A stretch of 64,000 nt of DNA from positions 17,519,020 to 17,583,019 of the forward strand of contig NC_080546.1 of the NCBI RefSeq assembly GCF_028640845.1, read 5' to 3'. Below the pieces are notes generated by a model. The model was not told the origin of the DNA and ran no database searches. It was given only the letters and a program-made list of their open reading frames with translations. This stretch comes from Ahaetulla prasina (Eukaryota > Chordata > Lepidosauria > Squamata > Colubridae). Shown piece after piece: positions 40,743 through 54,000 of the stretch. Numbering within the stretch: position 1 is the stretch's first letter; each line of letters starts with the position of its first letter. Made by a program: the position numbers and the translations under genes.

Positions 40743-43700
40743 TAAGATGGGTAGCTGTATAAATGTTTTAAAACAGGTGTCTCCAACCTTGACCACTTTA
40801 AGATTTGTGGACTTCAATTCCTAGAGTTCCTCAGCCAGCAAAGCTGGCTGAGGAACTCTGGGTGTTTGTTGTGTCTTGCCTGCCCTCAGAGCAGCCGGGG
40901 CCTTCTTATCTGCTCCTGAACACGGAGGAATGTATGCCTCCCGGTCCCAGCCCTGGCTCCATGTCCAGGCAAACTGCAGAAGAAGGAGCACCTCCCTGCC
41001 CCAGCCCTGACTCCATGCCCAGGCAAACGGAGCAGCTAGACCCCTCCCCCTCCTCCACAGCATGTGAGCCTGAGGAGGGTTTATTACCAACATCTGATTG
41101 GAGTGATCCTCGCATCAGAAGATTGGATAGGCGGAGGCAACAGAAGGAAGGGAGGGGCAGGCCTTAATGAGTGCTGAGTCATGGAGCCACACCCCATGGC
41201 CTATATGAAGGATCTGCTTTCTGGCAGTCTCTGAGTCAGGCAAAGTCGAACTTATCTTGCTGAAGTCACTTACTGGTCTCCTGCCTGCTCTGAGGACTTT
41301 GCTAGGACTTTGGGCAGAGCTGCAGAGGCAAGCCTGATTCGGATTTCCCTGACCCGGCCGTCAGCGGAGGAGTGGGACACGACAGTGTTGAAGTTCATAA
41401 GTCTTAAAGTGGCCAAGGTTGGAGACCCCTGTTTTAAAGAAATAACATCTTAGCTTTTCTTCATGTGATTGCAATACAGGTAGTCCTTGACTTATGACCA
41501 TAATTGAGCCCAACATTTCTGTGGTTAAGTGGAATGTTAGTTAAGTGAGTTTTACTCCATTTCATGACCTTTCTTGCCACCATTTTTAAGCAAATCACTG
41601 CAGTTGATAAGCTAGCAACCCGGTTGTTAAGCGAAGCCGGCTTCCCCACAGATGTTGCTTGTCAAAAGGCTGCAAAAGGTGATCACGTGGGACACAGCAG
41701 CGGTCACAAGTACGAACCAGTTGCCGAGCATCTGTATTTTGCATACTGTCGTGTCCCACTCCTCCGCTGACGGCCGGGTCAGGGAAATCCGAATCAGGCT
41801 TGCCTCTGCAGCTCTGCCCAAAGTCCTAGCAAAGTCCTCAGAGCAGGCAGGAGACCAGAAAGTGACTTCAGCAAGATAAGTTCGACTTTGCCTGACTCAG
41901 AGACTGCCAGAAAGTAGATCCTTTATATAGGGCATGGGGTGTGGCTCCATGACTCAGCACTCATTAAGGCCTGCCCCTCCCTTCCTTCTGTTGCCTCCGC
42001 CTATCCAATCTTCTGATGCGAGGGTCACTCCAATCAGCTGTTGGAAGTAAACTTTCCTCAGGCTCACATGCTGTGGAGGAGGGGGAGGGGTCTAGCTGCT
42101 CCGTTTGCCTGGGCATGGAGTCAGGGCTGGGGCCGGGAGATGCTCCTTCTTCTGCAGTTTGTCTGGGCATGGAGTCAGGACTTGGGCTGGAAGTCATACA
42201 TTCCTCCGTGTTCGGGAGCAGGTAAGAAGGCCCCGGCTGCTCTGAGGGCGGGCAAGACACAACACATACATGATTAATTGTTACAAAGGGTGAAAAATAA
42301 GTCTCTTTTTTTCACTGCCATTGTAACTTTGAGCGTTCGCTAAATGAATGGTTGTAAGTCGAGGACTACCTGTATGCTGGGAGGTGAAAAAGGATTGTTT
42401 GTTTTCTGAGCTCTGGGTTTTATTTCTCTCCCCACCTTCCCAGATGGACAGTTCTTTGCATGGGGACAGAACAACCACGGACAGCTTGGGCTCGGTAAAG
42501 AATTCCCTTTGCAGGACAGTCCTCAACGTGTCAGATCGCTTGACGGGGTTCCTCTGTCTCAGGTGGCTGCAGGTGGAGCCCACAGCTTTGCTTTGTCCCT
42601 CTCAGGAGCTGTGTTTGGCTGGGGGAAGAACACCTCCGGACAGCTGGGTTTGAGTGACGAGAAAGGTACTTGTGACAAACATCCTTAAAAGATGTCTTTT
42701 ATCCAGATGATGCAGATGTTTCCAACTCAATTATTCTGTTTTTTCCCCTCAGAGATTTCTTCCTGCTGCTTCTCTCTCTCAGCCCAAGCGTATCTCTTAT
42801 TTTAATATATATATTTTATTTTCTTTTATTTGAATACAAACAATCCATCTTTCATTAAACGGTCATCTGGGTACAAATGTTTTGTGCAATAACAATTAAA
42901 ATTTACAGCCATATTCATTATTTGTCTATTCTTAATACTGATATACATAGCCTATCTAATACTGTAACAATTCTCTTCTTAGCTTATTTAATTCTATTAA
43001 TATATTTTCTGTATTTCACTAATCTACTTTTATTTCTTTCATATTTATTCTCTAGCCATCAGTAAAATAGTTCCCATACAATATACTATTCAGTTTGTTC
43101 CTTCTCTTTAATTGCAAGTGTTAACCTATTCATTTCGGCACATTCTAACATTTTCCTAATCACATTCTCATCCGTAGGAATCTCTTCACTTTTCCAATTT
43201 TGTGCAAATGCAATCCTAGCTGCAGTTATTACATGGATAATCAAATATACAATCTCTTTACTATAAGTTTCTAGTAAAATCCCCAATGAAAATATTTTGG
43301 GTTTCAAATCAGTATATTGTTGTGTCATCTTCTCTAACCACGTATGTATTTTTGTCCAATATTTTTTGGGTTCTGTGCATTTCCACCACATATGATAACG
43401 CGACCCATTTAGCTGATTTGTCTTTAAACATCTTTGCCATCTATAAAACATCTTAGCCCAAGCGTATCTCTGAACAGCCTTTCAGAAATGGAAAGGAAGA
43501 GAAGGAGATTTTAAGGAGATGAAACTTTTTCCTTCTCTTTTCTGCCTAGTTCAGATACTTAACATCCACAAAACCATTTCTGTGTATGTAATCAACCTGG
43601 TGGAATTGATATGAGGCCCAACACAACTGTGTGGTTGGGCAAGCATTTTTCTTTAGTGGAATGGCCTTAAAGCATTGCCACTTTGCTTGTCCAAATCCTT

Positions 43701-46700
43701 TATGAAAAGCAAACTGTCAACATCCCAACTGACGAACCCAACTTAAGCAAGCACACTCGAAACCTGCCAAAGTCTCATTGCAAAACTTTATTGAGTACAT
43801 CATTTCGGTACTATTGAAGGCAATACCAGCTCTATCTATTTCCCGTGCAAACCCACATAGTTACCATGTAGAATTCCCCCTCACCCCTTTTAGTGCAGGT
43901 TACATTGTCCAATTGAGTGTCATTGTATTGTTATGAGATAGAGTCTCTGGTTTTGGCTGACACCTGCAGATGTGTCCTTGGCTCTCATGGCTTTCCTCCT
44001 TGAAGCCTGGAGCCTGCATTCCTTCTTACCTTTCCCTACCCCATAGTCCTTTGGCAAGTGGTGAAGCCATAATGGTTGCAACAACATAAGCGTGCTTTGA
44101 TCTTGACACAAACTCAATCAAAATGCTTGCAGGGTAGAACCCATTACTTCTGCTTTTCCCCTGGGGAAGGTCTATCATGGAGAATTTTAAGTCTTTGAAT
44201 TGGGAGCCTTGTTTGTGGGCTTCCTTCTCTTGTTCATACAATTGTGGGTAGCTGCAAAAGAGAGGCTTGGCAAAAAGTCCTCCTTACACAGAAAAAAAAA
44301 GCCTATTAAATACTACAGCCATCAGATTCCAGAAGATCTTTTAACCAGAATTTAGTGGAGGCAACCTTAGTTAGTTTCCCCAATCTGCTTACCCTACGCA
44401 TCGTCTTCAGCCCCTCAAATATTCCAAGCACCTTGAGAATTCTAGCAACTGGTCTGCACATTTGAAGAACAAGCGGTCAAATAGGACCTGGGATCTGTAG
44501 CAGTTCCTTTCTCCTTGGAATAGCCTTTCCTCTGAGATCTGGCGGTCCTGGATCCTCCTTGCCTTCTGGAAAGCTTTGAAGAGTTGGCTTTTCCCAGAAG
44601 CACTGGGGTCAAAGTAAGGCTGCAATTTTGGGTTTTTTGTTTTTTTAGCGTATGGCACATATTAGCCAGGGATCACCTAGGTGGCTGCCTACCTCTGTGA
44701 AAGGAACTTTTTCGGGCGGTGTTATCTTTACCCGCGGGACACCAGAGTGCCTGTAGGCAGTTGAGAGAAGCTCCTTTCTTGTCCCTATGCAGTATATTCG
44801 CTTATGGGAATCGAGCCACCGACCTCAGCGGCCCACCGTCTTACCATGTGAGCCACCTGTATGCAGTCCTGTATATATTTTTTTTATGTGGATGGGTGGA
44901 TGTATTGGAGGATGTTGGAAGCTTTTGCTATGATTTTGTCTTTTTGCTGACTTTATTGTTGCTTGTAAGCTGTCCGGGCTTACAGTGTATAACACAAGAG
45001 GCTATATAAACTTTGAAAATGAAATGGAATCAAATGAACTTTGGGGTACATTCTGTTAGCCAGTGACCAAAGAAATCTCTTCCCCCAACCCCTTGGAAAA
45101 ATAAGGTACTGTGTTCCAACTTTGATAAAGCATTGTCCTGTTCAAGCACACATATGTAACAATGGAGCCGGGGAGCTGGACAGATCTTGCCTTCAACTCT
45201 ATAGCCTGTGTTCTTCCAGAGCCCCATATCCATGGGGAAGTTTGGGGGTTCATATTGCTTACTGGGAGACTGCTGGCACTTTGCATTTCCTAAATGTAGG
45301 AAGAAACGAACGGAAATCTAGTATTTTGTAATTTAGTATTTTGTAAGATGGGAGCAAACTGTCAATCTTGCTGTGGTAGACCTGTAAGCCAGGGTTCATT
45401 CCAAATGTGGCCCAGAAGACTAAATTGTGGCGACTGATTAGAATTTTGCAGTCCTACAGAAGAATTTTACCAGTGGTGGGATTCAACCGGTGTAACAACC
45501 GGTTTGCTGACTGCACAGTCCATTAGAAAACACCATTAAAAGCTGTGTTAAAAGCACTAAAAACAGCTGAGGCATGGCATTCCTCTCTACCACACCTATC
45601 AGCTGGGCTTCAAACAAACAAAATAAAGGTAGGTATAGCGCAGGGGTGATCGGGCCCAGCTGACAGTCGGAGCGAACCGGTTCGCTCTCAGCTGATTGTC
45701 GGAGCAACCGGTTCTCCCGAACTGGACCGAATAGGCTGAATCCCACCCCTGAATTTTACACTCCTATAGCAGCCTGGGTTTGAATGTAGATCCTCCTCAT
45801 CTCTTGTACACAAATTGAACCTAAAAAAAGAAACTATGATTTATGTAACTAGGTCTCCCAAACTACCTAATTTGATTCTTCCGTAGCAGAATGGACCGTT
45901 TGAACTGCTAAATCCTATGCACATCTTTCAGTTTTTTTATTGTTTATTTTTGAGAAGAGTATAGCGATGATAGTTTATTTTACTCTGTTATTTCTGAAGC
46001 AGCCTGTTTCATTTTTGTAAGCAGTATTATAGCCTTTGATATTCTTTAATGCAGATCGGGAATCTCCTTGCCATGTGAAACTTTTAAGGACTCAAAAAGT
46101 TGTCTACATCAGCTGTGGAAATGACCATACTGCTGTTCTGACAAAGGTAGGAGAACATCTTTTAAATGTTGGCTATGTGTCTAAGGTGTCTAATGTTGGC
46201 TACGTGTCTAATGTCTATAATTGATCATAAATTGGCTGGAACTTGAGGGCTGGAAGGACATTCTTTCTCCATCCAATAATAGTACTATTGCTACTATTTG
46301 ATATGCACTAACCTATACAAGCAAAATGATCCAAATAGAATCCAATAGAAGAAGCAAGTATTAACAATAAATATTACAATTTAGCTGAAAACATTTTGAA
46401 ACGAAAGACCCTTCCTGCTTCCTAAAGAACAGTTTTGAACTTCAGGAACAGAGGTGGGATTCAGCCAGTTCGCACCACTTCGGGAGAACCGGTTGTTAAC
46501 TTTCTGAGCAGTTTGGCAAACTGGTTGTTGGAAGAAATCATTAGGGCAGAGAATCGGTTGTTAAATTACTTGAATCCCACCACTGCTCAGGAGTATGCGC
46601 TTCAAATATCTTTCAAAGAGGAGTAGGTTCCAAAGAATTAGAGTGAAATGTGTTGTCTTCTGTGATAGAATCTACTGCTGATAATGACTTATAATACTCA

Positions 46701-47663
46701 TCTTCCCAATCCAGCATGTTTATTTGACTCAGGAAAATTAAAACAGAATAAAGCATTATAAATGGCATGTCATATCTCTAGGTATTTTTGTTTAATTGGT
46801 ACAAGACATGGCTTGGTCCGAGTAGAGGAGCAAACATTATTTTGAGGTGAATATCTAACAGAGGTTCGTGAAGAATCTAGCTTTCCTACAAGACCTGAGA
46901 GCATAACATTTCTCATAGCAGCAAATCTGCATCAATTCTGGATGCTTATTCAGTTATTCAATTCTGGATGCTTATTCAGCACTCTGGCTTTGATTTATAG
47001 TAATTTCAGATTTTAATTAGGTGAGCTGTACTCTCAGCTAGGCGTGAATCTTCACCATATCACTTGTTAGGTGGGAACCCCATTTTGATCTCTACTCTGA
47101 TACATAATATAGATATATAGATAAGATGGAGAGTAGTGTTTCTGATGTAAGTAAAAACTAAGTGCCCCTAATTTAGGGGTGTCAAACTCATGTCGTCAAA
47201 GCAGAGTCATGTGACGTATCGGGACTTTTTCTCCCTTTGCTACACCGGGCGTGGGCGTGGCCAGCACATGATGCATCCAGCCTATGGGCCGGGAGTTTGA
47301 CAGCTCCGCCCTAATTGCCCATACCAACCCAAGAGCATAAATTGTAATCAAGTTATTCTAATAACTGAGTGTATGTGTACGACTGGGACATTCATCACTA
47401 GCAATTTAAATTGGTAATATTCCTGAAGACCCAATAAGTGTCTAAGCATTTTTCCCTATAGTTCAACAATTGGATGAACTCAGGTAATCCTGTTTAGAGA
47501 ATAGTTAGGCAATCTGCACTGTTTTCTTAATTTATGGTATTTTTTTTCTCTGACTCCGAGTATACTGACATAAATGCAAATAATTTGTATAAAATTGCAT
47601 GCATATATTTTAGTGCTAGTCCATTATTTAGTACATCAGAGAGGTAGGGTTTTAGCACATAAG

Positions 47664-47695
<32 letters not shown>

Positions 47696-50600
47696 GAGTT
47701 GGAAGGGACATTGGCGGTCTTCTAAACCAACCCCCTGCTTAGGCAAGAAACTCTACACCATTTCAGACAAATGGTTATCCAATATCTTCTTAAAAATTTC
47801 CAGTGTTGGAGCATTCACAACTTCTACAGGCAAGTTGTTCCACTATTAATTGTTCTAACTGTCAGGAAATTTCTTCTTAATTCTAAGTTGCTTCTCTCCT
47901 TGATTAGTTTCCACCCATTGCTTCTTGTTCTACCCTCAGGTGCTTTGGAGAATAGTTTGACTCCCTCTTCTTTGTGGCAACCCCTGAGATATGTAGGCTT
48001 AGTTCTTTGTTTAGTACTTAAGAAATGTATATGCCTTTTTTTTCTTCATTTTTTTCTCTTGCATACAATAGCCAATTAAAAATTACCCCCAAAAGTTTGT
48101 ATTCAAAGTTGTTGAGATTTCTATCGGAACTGTTGGATTAAGGGCTTTGAAGAAGGAATTTATTTGGGGTCAAAGGATGCTTTACGCTAAATGAAAATGT
48201 TCTTGTGATCTTCGTTGCAGAGTGGAGGAGTGTTTACCTTTGGTGCTGGTTCATGTGGGCAACTTGGTCATGATTCATTGAATGATGAAGTCAACCCTAG
48301 AAGAGTTTTGGAACTGATGGGCAGTGAAGTCTCCCAGATCGCTTGTGGTAGGTGAGTAGCCTTTTGGACAAATCTTTCACAAGGCCAAAGGTTGTCATCC
48401 TTGCTTAAGCAAATGGAAAATAAAATTTAGAGGAAAGTGAATTCTCAGGAGAATTAATCCAGTGGTGGGATTCGACCGGTTTGGGTGAACCAGTTCTCTC
48501 CGATGATCAGCTGGGCCCACCCCTGCGGTTTACTTACCTTTTATCTTCGCAGCTGATTAGCCCGGCAGAATGGATTGCCGCACCTCAGCTGTTTTAATTC
48601 TCTAGCATTAACGCAGAAGGTGATTTTTCATTGAACTGTGTGCGCACAAAGCTCGTGATCATCAAACCGGTTGTTAAACTGGAAGGATCCCACCACTGAG
48701 TCAATCAACAATGTTGGATGCTCCTTATTATATGTTTGGTGTCCAAAACTGTTCACTTGGGTGATTTCTTTTACCTTTTATTCCCAATATATTTGGAGTG
48801 GGAAATTGGGACACTTAGTGACATCTGGAGAAATTTCAGATTTAGATGTTTGCATTAATCTGCTATTGGGCAGAGATTTAAACCTGGTCTTCGCAGCTCA
48901 AAAAGTCAGACTCATTTGTAATAGGATTTTTGCCAATAATAAATGTTTTTTAATTTTAAATTACCAATAAATAAATAAATAATAATAAATAAGTACCGTA
49001 TGTTGAAGAAATACATTGTTTTCATACCATTTAAATAGTTTAAAATAAAATGGACAAATTGGAGTGATATTGCTCTAATGGGATATGACATCTGCTCCGA
49101 CCGTCATTTTACTTTAAGGTTTTATCAGCTTTACTTATTTTCTATTTAACCAACACGTTTAATCAAAGTTGAAACATTGATACAATAATGAACAAACAGA
49201 GGCCTAGCCTCTTACCTCTATTCAGGCCACAGCCGTGAAGCAGGCAATACAATTTAGAGGCCGCTATAGTGGAGTTCTGGATGGAATGAAGTTGGTTATG
49301 GCTTATAATGGCTTTCCAGAATCTGGATCATTGTAGCTGAGCTGGGCAGTAGCCATGTTGCTTGGGATTATACAAATGAAGTGTCAGCAGCTAGGAGACA
49401 CCAGGATGGAGAAGGCAAAATTGTGAGGTCGGAGGGTGATTTGTAAGGAATGCAGAAATCTCTTCACTCTTAAGCGATTGGAAAAGATATGTGCTTAGAC
49501 AAATAATTTTAAGAATTCCCGCAGGGTATTCTCTAAAGTTCCTACAGAGACTTTGTGGTCTCTTCTTTAGCGATGCCTCTTGAAAACTTGGGAGTGGGGT
49601 GATGCATTTTGAATTGCTCAGCTTGGCCCACCTTTTTCCCTGAAGAATGTTATCGCAGGAGGTGTCTACCAAGTTATGTTTAATTTGCCCCTTTCAAGGT
49701 TTCCATTGTATTGCTAGAACAGACATCAATATTGTATCAGCTCTGAGTTGGTCATGATGGTAGCAGAAGGATGGATTGGAGCAAGGATGGGAGTGGGGAT
49801 CTGCTTTTTTTTATCTTACAAGTGTAACTAGCAGTAGCAATAGCATTCAAACTTATATCATCATCATCATCTTCATTTAATGAACCCATAATCCCTTGTG
49901 GGGTGGAGTCTGGGCAACTGAATGGAGCTAGCAGAGTGCTTTAATGGCAGGATGCCTTTCCTGTCACCAATGCGGAGTTTTGTTCAGCACATATATTCTC
50001 AGTGTGGCCAGAGAGAGAAATATCTGCTTCTATCTAGGATCGAACTCACAGTCTCCTGATTGTGAGGCGAGAGCTCCACCTCTAGGCCTCCGCACTACTC
50101 CAGCATTCAGACTTATATGACCCCGCCCCCCAATGCTTTACAGCCCTCTCTGGGTGGTTTATAATGTTTGCATATTGCCCCCAACAATCTGGGACCTCAT
50201 TCTAGTGACCTTGGAAGGATGTAAGACTCGAGCCCCATCGGGATCGAACCGTAGGCTGTGGGAAGAGTTTGCCTGCAATACTGCAGTTACCCACTGCACT
50301 ACCAAATAGATCAGGGGTGTGAAACTGGCGGCCCGCGGGCCGGATGCTTCACGCGCAGGCCACGCCCACCCAGCTCTGCGAAAGGGAAAAAAACGTGATG
50401 GCAACGTGACGCTGCAAGTTTGACACCTGTGAAATAGATTAATGGTCAAGGAGGGGGGGAAAAAAAGAGTTGTCCTCTTTCATGTTCAGTTTTGCACTGA
50501 ATATAATTGATTGTTGAAGATGAGCTGCTTTACAAACAGTTTGGTTATTTTGATCTTTTCAGACAGCACACTCTAGCCTTTGTGCCTTCTTCAGGAATGA

Positions 50601-50988
50601 TCTATGCATTTGGCTGTGGAACTAAAGGCCAGCTGGGAACTGGACGCATCTGCAGTCTTAAATGTCCTTCTCCAGTCAAAGGCCATTGGGCAGCTTATGA
50701 TGAGCAGATCTCTGATAGAGCAGGTAAGTGGCTAGAATTGCATTTGTTTATGTGGCGTATGGTGTTGTCACATTAGCCAGAAGACTAGAGGTAGTCCTCG
50801 ACTTACAACAGTTTGTTTACTGACCATTCAAAGCTACAACGGCACTGCAGAGTAGTGGTTTGGCTGCCTGTTTAGCAGCTCTGGTAGGTATGTGCTTGCG
50901 CCCTTCCCATGGTGCACCACAGGAGGGCGAGCTGGTTTCGCACCAGAAAGAAAGATGAACGTCTTTCCCTGCAGCGTCATCAAAGGCC

Positions 50989-51022
<34 letters not shown>

Positions 51023-54000
51023 GGCTGTCTCATAAACGGCCTCGCAGCCAGGAAGGTTCTGAGTCAGCGGGATTCTGCCACCTGAAGCGCTGGCTCGTCT
51101 CCCCACCAAAGTGCTACCTATTTATCTACTCGCATAGAACATGCTTTCAAATTGCTAAGTGGGCAGAAGCTGAGGTGAGCGATGGGAGCTCACCCTGTCA
51201 TGCAGTGCTCGGGTCTCGAATCACTAGAGCAGAGACCATCTCCAGCATTATAAAGCCAGTGCACCACCACGCCTCTTGTGACTAGAAGAGAGCAGAATAT
51301 ACAGCATCCCAGCTTATAGATCCCAACCCCAACCCTTCAGGCTATATGAATTTTGGCTTCCAAAAGAAAAACAAATGGGGTATTTGTGATATCTGATGGT
51401 TTTAACTAAGTCTTGTCAATCTTCTCCAGCAGATGCCTGCCCGTATTATATTGTTAAACATATATTCTCTGGAGGAGACCAATCATTTGTAATTTGCTCA
51501 GAAAAAGAGGTAACGTAAATCTTTATGGATTTCCATTCCATCTTTCATAGTTATGGGAAGGGAAACACTTAATTGTGCGTAAAGACCACGCACCTTTTCC
51601 AGTGTAGGCTGCAGCTCATGCAACCCCTGCCCTGTTTTTTTGCATGAATGGCCCCCCTCCCCTGCAATTATGCTTCTCTAGTTTTGGGTAAAATAAACTA
51701 AATAGATCTACCACTAATAGGTTTAAATAATTCCTAATCTTCAAGGAAGAGGCAGCAAAGTATATTGCAGCCTCTTCTACCTATACCAAATTACATTCGT
51801 TCTGCACCTTTCAGCTACAAAAAAAAAAAAATAATGAGAAAAAGTTTTATTTCTTGCCATGAAACGAAGATCCACAAGAACAGAGAATAATGATCTGGCT
51901 TGAATCTTTAGTCCTAATTTGTTAATGAAAGAAATAAGGCAGCATTTCTCAGCCTTGGCAACTTTAAGATGTTGTGGACTTCAATACTGCTGCCTGAGGA
52001 ATTCTGGGAATTGAAGTGCCACAATTTGCCAAAATTGAGAAACCCTGGAGTCAGGAATGGACAGATGCATGAAATGAAATTGGGAAGCATCCACAAAAAA
52101 GGAAGTTTGGGGGAATGGTATGTAATCTGCATGTAGATTGTCCAGGATTATGAACGGCACATTTGCTTGGAAGAGGGGAAAAGTACGAAAGAGAGTAATC
52201 TAGGCCAAACCTCGCCCCACCACCACTTTGGAAAATTACTCTCAATGTAACAAAAGCAACAGTGTTGTGTCTGGTGCTCCTCCCGTTCACAATGAAACCC
52301 TCTTTGAAATCTGCACCTTCTTACAGAATTCTCTACCAGCTGATGATTTCCGGACCATAGATCACAGTGACCACACCTGTTTGATTAATGACAACACAAT
52401 AGACATGTGGAGGCAAAAGCTTTCTGAAAGAAATAACTCTAATTCGGTGAAGTAGGTTCACTTCTGTTCAATTTGTAAAGAATTATTGTGATGGTGGGCA
52501 AAGGCGTGATCTCTAGCTTTCTCGGTGCCATCTTCTTTGTTGGCTTGTTGAATCAATCTAGACCAGAGGCCTTCAAACTTGGCAGCTTCAAGACTTGTGG
52601 ACTTCAACTCCCAGAATTCTCCAGCCAGCTATGAGAATTCTGGGAGTTGAAGTCCACAAATCTTAAAGCTGCCAAGTTTGAAGACCTCTGATCTAGACCA
52701 CAGGCATCAAACTCGATCATGTCACGTGATGTATCATGATGTTTTTTGCCTTTCCGGAGCCAGGGTGGGTGTGGCCTGCGTGTGACGCATCTGGCCTGCC
52801 GGCCGCCAGTTTAACAGGCCTGATCTAGTCCAACTGATTATCCAAAATGATAATCAGTTTCATAAATTATGGATTTGTGATTTAGCAGCTCTTTTTGACC
52901 TCATGGAATACCTTAACCACTATACCAAACTGGAACTCTTAATGGTATAAATACTTAACTCATACATTATCATCATCTTCTTTTAATGACCCCATAATCC
53001 CTTGCTGAGTGGAGTCTGGGCAACTGAATGGAGCTAGCAGGATGTTTAATGGCCGGATGCCCTTCCTGTCACCAATGTGGAGTTTTGTTCAGCAGATATA
53101 TGCTCAGTGTGCCCACAGAGAGAAATATCTGCCTCTACCCAAGATCGAACTCGCAGCCTCCTGATTGTGAGGCGAGAGCTCCACCTCTAGGCCACTGCAC
53201 CACTCCAATACTTAACTCGTACATAATGGTATAATTTGGAAGAATGGTGTCAAGCTGTTCAAGAGAATCTTTAACACGTTTTAATGGTGTGGTATAAAGG
53301 TTTTTTTATTTGAGCCAGAGGTTTATTCATCAGATTTTTAGCCTAAATATTTTCAATCACTTATCAAATTCTTCTCTGCTGAACTAAAGAATCCGTTTGG
53401 CATTTCTAGATTAGTTGTGTATGGTACATTTTAAGTCAGTATGTTAAGAGCAAAGGCAATTGAACAGATTAGAGCAGGGGTCGGCAACCTTAAACACTCA
53501 AAGAGCCACAAAGGTCCTAACCGGAAGCCCCCCATTCAATTCTGTAGCTGACCGGAAGTCTAGTTCCCCCACCATAGAGTCTCATTCTAGCGTGGCATCC
53601 TTTCCCTCTACCTGTCCTAATCGAAAGCTTTATCAATTGTGGAGCTAGTGATAGGGAGCCGCAGTAGAGGGATGAAAGAGCCACATGCGGCTCCAGAGCC
53701 GCAGGTTGCTGACCCCTGGATTAGAGAATGAAAGGTGAATAACAATCAGGTTCAGTTACTACATTAATCCATAATCTGATTTGATTAGTTTGGGTTATCA
53801 TGTCATATGAACTCAGTTTTTTAGAGTTGCGAATAGTGTTTTGTAGTGTATTATGTAAATGCAGGCAATTTCAGCTGTCAGGTAACTATGGATAAGCAAA
53901 TCAAGGCAGTATATGAAAAATTACATGCGATTCCTAAGCAATATAAGCTTTAACCAGTTTTCTTGTCTTTTGATTACTTGCGTTTACCCTGTTCTAAGCA

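Larger units (their letters stand above)
40775..41437. mobile_element. palindromic hAT-type miniature element, split by LTR C
   Basis: Outer sequence caggtgtctccaaccttgac and aaggttggagacccctg; LTR C (40867-41384) lies in its centre. Confidence 0.75.
41477..42372. mobile_element. Tc1/mariner-type miniature element, split by LTR D
   Basis: CAGGTAGTCCTTGACTTATG at the left next to TA, GAGGACTACCTG at the right next to TA. LTR D was inserted inside. Confidence 0.8.

Noticed and set aside
40356..40817. Long minus-strand frame with [11 protein letters not shown] and [10 protein letters not shown] repeats
   Set aside because: It is a translation of tetranucleotide microsatellites, not a protein gene.
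26466..47700. CRISPR array from short repeats (tandem units, microsatellites)
   Set aside because: No regular repeat-spacer pattern, and the genome is eukaryotic.
49391..49672. 93-codon minus-strand frame as a small gene
   Set aside because: No recognised motif, no splice or promoter context, and it lies in a HERC3 intron; length is within chance for this window.
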